This document shows positions 9,624 to 19,751 of a DNA stretch of 30,053 nt, piece by piece. The DNA is from Microbotryum silenes-acaulis (taxonomy: Eukaryota; Basidiomycota; Microbotryomycetes; Microbotryales; Microbotryaceae): assembly GCA_003665825.1 (NCBI GenBank), contig QPFY01000053.1, positions 1 to 30,053 of the forward strand. The letters run 5' to 3'. The notes under the pieces are model-generated. The model was not told where the DNA came from. It ran no database searches and worked only from the letters and a program-made list of their open reading frames with translations. Within the stretch, counting starts at the first letter, position 1. Each line of letters starts with the position of its first letter. A program made the position numbers and the translations under genes.

Positions 9624-10140
9624 TTTTGATGAAATGAATGTCTTTTATCCGATCACGCGGCTTGGAAGTTTCCGTCAATCACGAACTCCATGAAGGGACG
9701 TTGGGTGCAATGCGGCATTGAGAAGTACTCAACGCGTTTGTGCAAGTAGTATGCATTGAAGAATTGTGAACTCGAGACATCGTCCTGGATGTTCAAACTT
9801 TCTATGTCAGTCTTGCCGAGTCAAAAACAGTGAGTGCAGGTATATTCAACTCACCTCTGTTGAGGTATTTATGTTAACCCTTTAATGCGAGAATATAGTA
9901 TCCGGGAAAAGCCCTTTGAAAGGCACGCTGTCTCGGACAGCGGAGCCTCACTGGTGACCAAAGATGACAGGTGCAAGTTATATGGATTACAACTAGCTTC
10001 TGGTGTCAGCTTGATGAAGAAGCTAGGCACGCACAATCTCTATTTCTAATGCCTGTGGCCCGTCGTAAGGCCTTGCCTTACACCCTTTCATTAGAATGAG
10101 TAATAATCACAGGACAATCACCGGACTAAATCAAGATTGG
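9624..10140. other. No intact gene recognised
   Basis: Apart from a short minus-strand open stretch (about 9788-9665) that may extend the Helitron relic, I see only a small GCTGTC/GACAGC hairpin near 9930 and no gene. Confidence 0.3.
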
Positions 10141-10456
10141 GAAACTGTCATGTACACATGCGCGCAAAACTTATGGATCCCGTAGGGCATAACTTGCCAT
10201 CTGTCGATGTCTGTCTGCAAGGACCAAGTTACCTTGCACCGTGAACAACTCCCTTCTGATTTCAATCAGCATTGATTGAGATCATTGGTTTTCTTTTTGC
10301 TAACCCCTCACAGCTGGACTACACAGCCAAAAAAGCAAACAATTTCAATGGATGCGGAATCAGAAGGGAGCCAAGGTTACTTTGGTCCTTGCAGACATAC
10401 GGCACGTTATGCCCTACGCAATCCATAAGTTTCGCGCGCGCATGTGTCAAAGTTTA
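10141..10456. repeat. Large foldback inverted repeat (MITE-like)
   Basis: The left arm (10141-10261) and right arm (10358-10456) are imperfect reverse complements over about 100 bases. Shared blocks are ACACATGCGCGC, ACTTATGGAT, GTAGGGCATAAC, TGTCTGCAAGGACCAA and CTCCCTTCTGATT, with small gaps in one arm. The roughly 95-base centre also shows partial self-complementarity. No coding capacity is visible. It could be a foldback transposon, or it could be transcribed as a long hairpin RNA. Confidence 0.75.
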
Positions 10457-10534
10457 GACCTAATAGTGGACCCTATATGAAAGGCTAGCAGGTTGTGGTG
10501 AATCAACAAGGTACCTATTTGTAAAAAAATAGAT

Positions 10535-10540
10535 AAAAAA
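10535..10540 (-). terminator. RNA polymerase III terminator (T6)
   Basis: Six Ts on the minus strand directly follow the discriminator base of the tRNA gene, with a second T7 run at 10523-10529. This is the standard Pol III termination signal. Confidence 0.7.
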
Positions 10541-10621
10541 TGACCGAATCGGGAGTCGAACCCGAGTCCTTCGTAGTCAATAATGGGAAACGAAGATTCT
10601 AAACCTCTAAACTATTCGGTC
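10541..10621 (-). tRNA. tRNA with anticodon CCC (Gly), 8-nt intron
   Basis: The cloverleaf is complete. The 7-bp acceptor GACCGAA/TTCGGTC is perfectly paired and the discriminator is A. The D stem is GTTT/GAAT with two G-U pairs, the anticodon stem is TTCGT/ACGAA, and the T arm is TCGGG-TTCGACT-CCCGA. The A box (TAGTTTAGAGG) and B box (GGTTCGACTCC) fit the Pol III consensus exactly. The anticodon loop is 15 nt. With the intron at the canonical 37/38 position, it is TTATTGAC (10576-10583), leaving the loop TTCCCAT and anticodon CCC at 10585-10587. Isotype is assigned from the anticodon only. The second acceptor pair is A-U rather than the C-G seen in many glycine tRNAs. Confidence 0.85.
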
Positions 10622-10770
10622 GGCTTCTCCCTTGCTATGTTTTTCTGCGGCCTACAGCTAGCAATCATTTGGTGTAGCGTTGCTTTTCATCTTCACTTCA
10701 CTTCACTTCACTTCGAAATCGCCCTACCGCAGTCTTCGATACTCGAGTTAACAAGTGATACACCGACAAG

Positions 10771-13023
10771 ATGTCTACAGGAGACCCTGGGTCCCCACTG
10801 CCGGCACCGCCACCACCGGTGTCCGCCACCAGCGTCCAGCCACCCGCGACCAGATCCCGATAAGCTCGAAGAAGACGCAAGTCACGGGCCCCGCCACCGC
10901 CGCACCCAACTATGCCGCCGCTGCGAGTCAGATGGCGACTCAGTCACCTGAACAACAGCAACAACAACAACAGCGTGCCAAGGCTCTGGGCAGCCTCCTA
11001 CAAGCCATGGGTGCTGTACCCGGAAACCGCATGGATCGTTGGGTCCAGGCCATCTACTTCGCCGAACTCTACCCCGTCGCCACCGCCACATCGCTGAAAT
11101 TTTCGGCCTTGAACGCGAACCGGTCTGTCGAGAACATCTTTGATTACGCCCTTGAAGTGACTCTGTCTCACCAGAGCGCCTCGCGAGCGTCTCATGCCGA
11201 CAAGACCGATCTCGTGGCCTGCGTCACGAGGCTGCTATCGCCGATCTCTCCTATCTGCTTTGAGCCTGGAGTTCCTCTGCCGGACCACCTTGCGGCCTAT
11301 CAACCACAGATCCTAGGCGTACAACATTCATCAATCCTGCGTAATGGGGCGGCTCACCATCGCGTTACGGTTGGGTTCGTCACCGGCGAGGCACGTGACT
11401 CCACGCTTACGACGCCCCCCGCTCTCACTTGGCGATCGGCGAAGGCCCGCTTCGCGAAATCTCACAGGTTCCACCATAACATGGTCGAGCTTCGAATCAA
11501 CGTCGGTGTTCAAGGAGTGCCTTCCATGGACGCCATCATCAAATCGTTCCAATCACTAGTGCAGGACTTGTCAGGCAAGGGACATTCGTGCCAACTTGTG
11601 CAGGTTCTGCGCGTTATCAGCGTGGACAACGCCTCGGCCTTCGCCACGTTGCCGGAGACTACTCGGCTTTCCTACACTTCGACGACAACTCCCTGTTCCA
11701 ACGCCCTAACACGACCTTGAAAGAGATCCTACCTTCGAGAATCGGCCTTCCCACTCGAGGCATCCCGGTCACCGCCCTTCGCCATGACTATGAGAAGGAG
11801 GCGGCTTGCGGTAGGTGCCACTTCGTGGGTCACGTGGGAACCTGCGGATTGGATCAGGAGAGGAAGCGAAAGGAGGCTCACAACGGCAACAGCAACAGCA
11901 ACAGCAACAAGAACACCATCACCAACGACACCAACATTGTGGAGGCCGAGGTCCCCATTCCTGTGCCGGTTGTTAACAGGATCGCATCACAGAATCGCTT
12001 CGCCGGGCTCGAGGTTGAGGAGGGACAGGAGGAAGCGGTAACTGGCCAGAGCGGACAGGGGCCGGAGGAATCGGGGGAGGAGGACGCTGGTGATAAGGCG
12101 GATGACGAGGACTCGGAGGACTCGGAGATGGAATCGGAGGCGACCGCGAAAACGGAGGTCATCAAAATTGAGAGCGAGGACGAGTCGGTTTTAGAGGACC
12201 GCAGAGGATCCGATGGAGAGGTGATTGATGGCGGATGGAAGGGGCGAAACAGAAGGCAAGGTGGCGACGGAGATGGAGGAAGGGAGGTGACGACGGAGAT
12301 GGAGGAAGAGGAGGTGGCGACGGAGGTGGACGATGTGGACGAGGCGGGGGAGCGACGAAAGCGGAGAATGCGGAAGCGACGGACTTAGGGGAGACGAACA
12401 GGCTGGACAATGACGACGACAGCGACGCAACAGCAACCGCCGCCACCGCTTCCCGCGAATCGACTCCCCACGAACCAACCCCACCTTTGTCACCCGGAAC
12501 TCTCGCCAAGTCGCTACGCGAGGGGGAGGAGTGGGACAGGATCAGAGCTAACTGGGTTGAGCAGGCACGACTCGAGCGGGACCAAAGCATCGAGAGGAGG
12601 CTTGACGCTGAAGCCCCTTTGGTGCGTCACAACTTTGCCACGTGGGATGAGGACGGTGAGATACGTTCCATCAACATCAGGGGGACCGCTGCGAAGTTCA
12701 AGAAGCCGGTGATGAAGAGGTCGCAGACTGCGGCGGACCTCAGTGACCCGAGTGACGAACCGACCGACGCCAAGCGAGTGATCATCAAAGGGAAGCCGCG
12801 TCGTTGTCAAGGATGGAATAGAGGGGCGGAGGGTGACGAGGTCGATGTCGGCGGCGGCGGCGATGCCGGTTGGCGTGACGAAGGTGGACCGAGGGAAAGC
12901 AAAGGGGGTAGCCGAGGAGAAAAGATGGTCCGACCACGAGCCCGAGGACGATGTCCTGCCCGCCCTCCCCTCTTTGAGGACGTCACCACCGCCAAGAGCG
13001 CCTCAACCTCAACTACCCATTAA
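10771..13023 (+). pseudogene. LINE copy 1 ORF1 (gag-like, CCHC knuckle), frameshifted
   Basis: ORF1 proteins of LINEs bind the element RNA and form the RNP used in target-primed reverse transcription. The ATG at 10771 (MSTGDPGSPLPAPPPP) matches the start of copy 2, but that frame ends near 10863, so an indel follows. The body then continues through a Q7 tract, TSLKFSALNANRS, a long globular region, and a CX2CX4HX3C knuckle at [14 protein letters not shown] very acidic Glu/Asp-rich tail comes next. Frame changes near 10865, 11610 and 12370 break it into three pieces. The last piece ends at a TAA (13021-13023) that overlaps the ATG of ORF2. The homology to copy 2 is clear (TSLRFSALNATKP; CRRCGFVGHSDNC). 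Confidence 0.8.
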
Positions 13024-16000
13024 TGATCAAGCACACCATCATAACCTGGAACGTGAGGAGGGGCATGGGGGTCCCGGAGAAACGACGCAACATTTACGCT
13101 TACCTATCCACTTTCAAAGCATCGGCCATTCTCGTACAAGAGCACTTCATCAGACCGCACCTCTGGCAACTCATCAAGGACGAGTACGAGGGCAAGCTCT
13201 TCATCAACCAACATTGTCTGACTCTGATTCCGGCTGACTCCCCCTGATCGACGCCGAGCTCTTGCGCACCCACTTGGCACTCAACGGACGGATCCTGGTC
13301 ACCTCCTTTCGTCTGCGGGGCGACACTAAAATTTTCGAAATGAACAACATCTACGCGCCCGTTGAACCAAAACAACGAGCAAAATTCTTTGACAAACTCT
13401 TATTTCAAAAACACAGAAATCCCACGTCCGACTCCTTGGCGGCGATCTCAACGACTGCCCGCGCCCAGAAGTCGATCGGCGGAACCAAAGTCGGCGCGGC
13501 CACCACTGGCCGATCCTGATAGGCAAGCTCGACTCGGCCTACACGGACTGCATCCGCTACAAGCACCCCATCACCCCATCTTTCACTCGACCCAACCCCA
13601 ATCGCAAGCGACCCAACTCATTTTCCCGGCTTGATTACTTTCTCCTACAACGAACTCACCAGAAAAGGCTCGACCAGGCCTCGACGATCTACGACTACCC
13701 AAGGATCTCTCCGATCACCGACCGGTCTTGATTGTGCTGGCTCTCTCAGACGATCTTGATGCGACTCTCCCACAGCTCAGCCTACCTACCACATCCAACC
13801 AACTACATCGAATTAATACCACAACCTTCAAGACGGTGGAATTTCAGCGGATGATGGAAGGATGGTTGGAAGGGGCAAGCAGGGAGGAACCGGTGGGGGA
13901 GCTCGAGGTCATTCTGGAGGCGTGCAGGGATAGGGGTGGTGAGCTGGCGAGGAGGCTGCATCGGGAGCGGTCGGAACGGATGGAGTATTTGGTGGGGAGG
14001 GTGCAGGATCTGGAGGCGTTACCGATATGGAGGGACGAGGACACGGCAGAATGGACGAGGACGTCGGAGGAACTCAAGCGGGCGGTCGAGGAGCGCGCGC
14101 GCCTACTCCGGATCCGAGCCCACGTCCCCGAGATCGCTTCCGAGGAACGACTGTCGCGGCCGGTCCACTCCAAGCTCGCGGCGCGGAACTCGGATTCCAA
14201 GATCACAGCACTGCGCTTGGCCAACGGAGAGCTAACGCATGACATTGATATTGCTCTTGACCACACGCAGGCGCATTTTCAGCGCCTCTACCACATCGAG
14301 CCTCGCGACCCGGACCGCGTCGCTCGACTTCGGGACGAATTCCTCGCGCCAATCAGGGCGGCGCGGACTTGCGACGACCCGCGCTCGGATCCGCTCTTTC
14401 TGCGCCGACTCTCGGAATCGCAGATCGACTTACTCCAGCGACCGATCACCGAGGACGAGGTCGTGGCCGCGATCGGGACGACGCACCCGGGGCGATCGCC
14501 GGGACCGTCGGGCGTGCCCTACGAACTGTACCAGACCGCACCCGAGGCGTGGGCCAAGGTGCTGACCAAGGCCTACAACGCGATGATCGAGCGAGGCTCA
14601 CTCTCTCCCAAGCAGGGGCAGGGACTCGTGCGCCTGATTTACAAGCCCCACAAGAAACATGCCGATCGCGCCGACCTTTCGTCGTACCGGCCTATCACCC
14701 TGCGCGAGTGCGATTACAAGATCTTTACCAAGGTCTACGTTGCCCGACTCAACCACCTTCTGCCCGATCTCCTCCCGCCGCAGCAGCACGGATTCGTCAA
14801 GGACCGCCGATCGGCCGACGCTGCGCTACACCTTCGTCTCCTGGTCGAGGAACTTGGTGCGCGCAGGACCGAGTTCCCCATGGCCGCGCTCTTGTCTCTT
14901 GACCAATCATCCGCCTACGACCTCGTCGAGCATGACTGGATCTTTGCCATCTTCGACGCTCTGGGCGCTCCTGCCATCTTTCTTCGCGTGCTGAGGATGC
15001 TCTACTCGGGTGACTCGACCTCGGCCCGCTACATCATCAATGGGTTCCTGACGGCGCCGGTGCGACTGACGTGTGGGCTCGGCCAAGGGGACCCGGCGTC
15101 GTCATCGGTCTGGGACATCGTGTTTCAGCCGTTCCTGGATGCTCTACACCGTCGAAACATTGCGCTGAATCTTGCAATCCCTGCCCTTTATCCGTACCCA
15201 CAGAGCCGCGCCATTACATCACTTGCATTTGCCGATGACGTTGTCGTCGCCGTCGCGGGCTTGGAGTCACTCAACTTGCTCGATGACCTGGCGCTCGACT
15301 GGAGGCAGGCAACGAATGGCCGGCTCAACACGGACAAGACGGTCGTCCTACCGATCGGACGCCGCTGGGACCCGGGGGAACGCCCGCTCGTCGTCAAGGC
15401 CGCAGGCGAGTCGCTCGAGTGGATCGGCCTCCCCTTCGACCCCAGCGGCGACACCGAACTCGCCTACGCGAATCTCATCGAACGCCTCGAGGCGACGCTG
15501 GAGGCGGTCCAGCATCGCTGGCTCACGCACCACACCCGTGCCTTTTACGTCAATCGGTACGCCATCCCCAAGATCCTGCACTTCCTTGCAGCCGACATCC
15601 CGCCGCCCGAAGTCGTCAAGAAGCTCGATGACATGCTCGTCGATTTCGTCCGTGGGGGCAAGGGCAGGACCAGCTACGGCAGAGACATCGTGTTCACAGC
15701 CAAGCTCAAGGGGGGACTGGGGGTGATCAGGATGCAGGACGTCGTGGATGCGGTTGCGGCACGGATCTGGGACGTTCTTCTCGGCGGTTCTGGCGCGATC
15801 TGGCAAGGACTTGCGCGCGCGGCACTCCAGCGAGCTCAGCCCGACCTCGACCTGGCCACCGATCTCTGGCCACATCCATCACTCCCATCCCCAACGACCT
15901 TCATCCCCGATGGCACGCCGCACGGAAACATCACGACGCGCAGGTCAACCCGAGGGCCTTGACCACCGCGAACCTGCTCGCGCTGCCCACCCTGCTCGGC

Positions 16001-17027
16001 AGCCTCCACACCCCCATCAGAGGGAAACAGACCATCGACGCGGTTCATGTACCTGACTACCTTCGTCTCCAGGGCTACCCGAAGGTGGCGGATCTCTATC
16101 GGCGCGAGTTGTATGCGGGTGGGGGTTTCACCTCTGGACGCCGCCGGCGGATGTGCTCGGCGACAACAGCGAGTACGATCGACGCTGGCTCCCACAGCGA
16201 CTGGCAATCGCGGCCTGGTACCGGTTCACTGTCGATCGACACAAGAACACGCCCTTGGCGGCGGCGGTGGCGGCGGGACGGCTCAACGTGCCTCCCCGGA
16301 TCGGCACCAGCGCACTGCTCGAGGCAATCCTCCCAAGCCCGTGGCCCGCTTCGCAATGGAGCAGCGCCTTCCGGACCCGGTGCTTCCACAACAGGCGAGC
16401 CAGTACAAGCTGCTGAACATGGCTCGACCCTACACGATCCGTAGCATCCGCCAGGTCCTGAACGCGAAGGCCTTTACCAACACGCTCGGGCTCAAGGGAC
16501 CACCGCAGCCGGACGATCTCAGGAGCTTCTGGAAGGCGGTCAACTCGAAGGCACTGACGGCGAGGGAGAGGGAAGTTTGGTTCAAGCTGATTCTCCGCTT
16601 CACCCCGACGCGCAAGCTGCAGCACCAACAAAACCACGACACTTCTCCCGCGTGCCTCGTCTGCAAAGCGCCGGTGGACGACACCGACCACTACTTTTTC
16701 GACTGCGTTGACTCGCGGAACGTCTGGATCGCGGCAAGGGGCGTGCTCTGCGACGCACTCGGGTGCGACACGATCAAGGACGCCCAGTACACGACACTGC
16801 AACGGCTCTTTGGCCTCCCCAAGCTCAAGGCCAAGCTCAGCGAACAGGAAGGGGCGGGCAGGACGATCGAGATCTTCACGGGGATGGTTTTGGAGATGAT
16901 CAGCAGTGGGAGATGGAGGATGCAGAAGCACGGGACGAGGATGGAAAGCGTGGAGAGGAGGAGGGTGGTACTGGAGGAGAGGATGAAGTTGAGGGCGGGA
17001 GGAGCAAGGGGCGGGCGAGGGCAGTAG
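13023..17027 (+). pseudogene. LINE copy 1 ORF2 (endonuclease-RT-zinc knuckle), partly decayed
   Basis: ORF2 nicks the target and reverse-transcribes the element RNA. The N-terminal APE-type endonuclease is visible as [27 protein letters not shown] and SDHRPV, but it is broken by frame changes near 13242, 13430 and 13700. The RT then lies in one long uninterrupted frame to 15962. Its motifs include [76 protein letters not shown] and the catalytic FADDVVV. More frame changes follow near 15885, 16130 and 16400. The C-terminal part has a CX2CX8HX4C knuckle (CLVCKAPVDDTDHYFFDC). The endonuclease is decayed while the RT frame survives. It is not expected to be autonomous. Confidence 0.85.
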
Positions 17028-17125
17028 AGGCTGGGTTCGATTTCCCCCCACCATCCCACACACACACCACATCACACTTCCTCTTCCAAAACTGTATACT
17101 AAATATCTTGCTTTCATCTTTCATC

Positions 17126-17669
17126 TATTACAGGTCTGCTTTCGTTGCTCATGGACCGGCTCGCGATTTGGGATTGACTCGACGGTGGCTCACGCTCTTT
17201 GGCTTCGGGGTTCTGAGTCAAGGGAGGGATCAGCAGACACAGGCAGAAAGTCGGCTTTGAGGGGCCAGGGACTGCTGAGGTGGAGGTTTTGAGGGACCTC
17301 CACCGCGTCTTGCTGTGACCGAGCATAGACTTGGGGCTTCGTGGGTCAGGGTAGTTGCGCAGTCGCTCTCCTGTCTTTGTCTCGACCGAGTTGGGAAGTG
17401 GGTGCGGGGTGGGCCTCTTGTCGTTAGTAAATCGTTTTATTACTCTTTCTCTCCTTCTCTCTCTCTCATTCGTCTCCTGAGGGGGAGCAACCGCTTGGCT
17501 GGGGCACTTGAATCCCAAGTATCGGATTGGTGGACACCGGCCCGTTTCTCGCATCTTACGGGCGGTTTGTGTTATCATCGTCGACTTCCATCTAGTTTTT
17601 CCGTAGGCTAATCAGGGGGAACAGGAATTGGGGGCAATATGATGAACAAGTTCTACAAAAAAAAAACAT
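17126..17669 (+). mobile_element. Poly(A)-ended retroposon with 15-bp target-site duplication
   Basis: The 15-mer CTTTCATCTTTCATC occurs at 17111-17125 and again at 17670-17684. Between them is a 544-bp segment ending in A10 (17657-17666) plus CAT. A poly(A) end and a duplication of this size are the signature of LINE-driven retroposition. No protein is recognisable. A GGTGGAGGT/ACCTCCACC hairpin sits at 17279-17304. The last 200 bases (17466-17666) are related to 24969-25167. Caveat: the duplicated word is itself a double heptamer, so slippage is an alternative. Confidence 0.6.
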
Positions 17670-17757
17670 CTTTCATCTTTCATCCCAATCGCACTACCCT
17701 ACCTCTGCAAACGTCAATATATCGAATACATCAACTGCTACACCAGCTATCGACCCG

Positions 17758-19751
17758 ATGTCCGACCAGGCACCGCCTGATCCGGGCCGCGGCCCTCCGG
17801 AGCCGGCAGCGACGGGACAACCACGTGGTGACGCGGGGGCGGAAGCCGATGCCGCCGAGGGACCAGCGAACCCCGGCCTAGCGCTGTACCAGGAAAAGCG
17901 TGATGAAGAAAAGAAGAGGAAAGAGGATGTCGCGAGAATTCTGAAGATGATCAGTGTCGAAGATGGCACACGCCAGGGCACCCGCATCCTTGTGCTCAAA
18001 GACGCACTCGGCTTCGGCAAGGACCGGGCCACCTCCCTGCGCTTCAGCGCACTCAATGCAACGAAACCAATTACCGACACGTCTGGTGCCGTTCTGGAAG
18101 TCACGTTCGAACACACCGGCGTGGCCACCGAACGCGAGAAGTCCGAGTTGTACTCGAAGGTGCTCCGTACCCTGTCACCCGACACGTCGTTGTGTTTTAA
18201 CCTGCCCGCAGGAGTTGTCCTCCCGCCCGAGCTCCAGAAATACGCTCCAATCATCCATGGAGTTGCACCGGAATCGATCATCCAAAGCGGTAACACCCGG
18301 TTCAAGTTCGTGGTGCGCTGCGCTAGCGCAGCGGCGCTCGACCAAGTCCACGACGCGGCGACCAAGATCGAGTGGAAACGCTCCTTTGCCCAAGTCCGCA
18401 AGCGCTTGGCGTTCGTCAAAAACGTCGTCGAACTGCGTTTCATTATCAGTCCTGAGGCCGAATACACGAACGACGACCTCTGGAACAAACTGCAAGGCGT
18501 CGTCGCCAAGCTTACCGGGGACGGCCACAAGTGCGACTTGCTCCAACTCCAGCAGCCTCTAACGGTCGTTCAAGGCTCGTACCTCGTCGCTCGAGGAAAC
18601 TACGCGGCCATCGTCCAGTTCGACGACGACGACCTGTTCAAGAACAACGGTGCTCAACTTCGGCAGGTTCTACCGACGAGGATCGACCTTCGGGGACGAC
18701 TCGCAACACTCACGCCCCTTCGCTACGACTACGAGGCCGAAGCCTCGTGCCGCCGATGCGGCTTTGTAGGCCACTCCGACAACTGCGTTCAAAAGCCGGT
18801 CCAGCGTCAGCAGGCCTCCCAGAAAAACAACAACAACCAAAGGCCCCAGGCCGAGCCCCAAAGCAACATCGAGCAAACCTCGACCCCCCAAAAACAACGC
18901 AGAGGTGATGTAGCCTCTCCCTCTCCCCCAATGTCTCCTGTCGCGTCCAAGCGTTCAAAGAAGAACGCATCTCCCACAAGGGACACTAACAACTCACCAC
19001 GAGTCTACCCTACTCGTTCACAAAGCTCTACACCCATAGCATCCGCCCCTCGCGGTTTCATCGTCGCCGCAAACCCATTCGCAAGTCTGGCCGGCGACGT
19101 AGCCGAGGAGGCGCAGGAGGAGCCCGCTCAGGCCCTCGAGGACGACGAGGACGCGATGAGCGTAGTCGAGGCACAGCTGGAACAACAGCAGGAGGTGCCG
19201 CCGCTGGAGCCTTCGGATCTGTCGGATCTGCAGGACCGCGGAGCGGAGGGGAACCAGGGGAACACACGGAGACGAGTGACGCGGAAGAAGGGGAATCGCA
19301 GTCGGCCGAGACGGGGTCTGTGCCTGAGATTGTTTCGACGACTCCTGAGCATACCCCTGAGCTGACGCGGTCCCGATCGGCCAGTCACCATCAGCTTGAT
19401 ATGGACGGCCTTCCCGACGACTGGATGAATCGTGTGTCGGATCGCGAGCGCAAACAGGATGCTGGTCTATACGATGAGATCACCGAGTTGGACCGCACCC
19501 CGTCTGTGACCGGTTGGATGCCTTCGCCGTCTCCAGGTCCAGTGTTTGATCCCGAGCCCGAGCCCAAGCAGGAGGTGGACGAAGGAAGTTCCCAGGGTCT
19601 TCGCCGGTCCGAGCGTATCCAGCGTCTCACCAGCGTCGCGCGCACATCGGACTGGAACGAATCGACTGCTGCGGACCCGCTCCCCTCACCCACATTCGGA
19701 CCTATGTTGTCCATCAAGGGAGCTGCTGCTGCAACGAAGGCGCGATCGTAA
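17758..19751 (+). pseudogene. LINE copy 2 ORF1 (gag-like), one frameshift
   Basis: The ATG gives MSDQAPPDPGRGPPEP, followed by a Lys/Glu-rich helical stretch (EKRDEEKKRKEDVARI). Then come the conserved TSLRFSALNATKP, the long globular region, and the CX2CX4HX3C knuckle CRRCGFVGHSDNC at about 18750-18790. Downstream is a Gln/Asn- and Ser/Pro-rich linker. The first frame runs to 19365 but turns basic near 19260. The other frame there gives the expected acidic run TETSDAEEGESQSAETG and continues through LRRSERIQRL to a TAA at 19749-19751. So a single indel near 19250 separates the two parts; it could be a sequencing error. The role is RNP formation on element RNA. The TAA overlaps the ORF2 ATG. 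Confidence 0.85.

Larger units (their letters stand above)
10680..17107 (+). mobile_element. LINE copy 1 (non-LTR retrotransposon, two ORFs)
   Basis: The copy consists of a short 5' leader, ORF1, ORF2 and about 80 bp of 3' UTR. The leader begins TTGCTTTTCATCTT, runs into (CTTCA)4, then AATCGCCCTACC; the same order, slightly changed, starts the second copy. The right boundary is placed where TTGCTTTCATCTT recurs at 17108. That repeat can be read as a target duplication or, as I prefer, as the 5' end of the next copy. No poly(A) tail is seen at this 3' end. The clade (Tad1-like or another fungal group) cannot be settled by eye. Confidence 0.75.

Noticed and set aside
16128..17117. Long open frame on the minus strand (329 codons) opposite the LINE ORF2 end
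   Set aside because: The plus strand carries the conserved LINE C-terminal domain; the antisense frame is a by-product of GC-rich codon use and has no recognisable motif.
10680..17120. Target-site duplication TTGCTTT(T)CATCTT around LINE copy 1
   Set aside because: The right-hand copy aligns with the 5' leader of LINE copy 2 and is followed, after removing the poly(A) insert, by more of that leader; a tandem junction explains it better, although duplication is not fully excluded.
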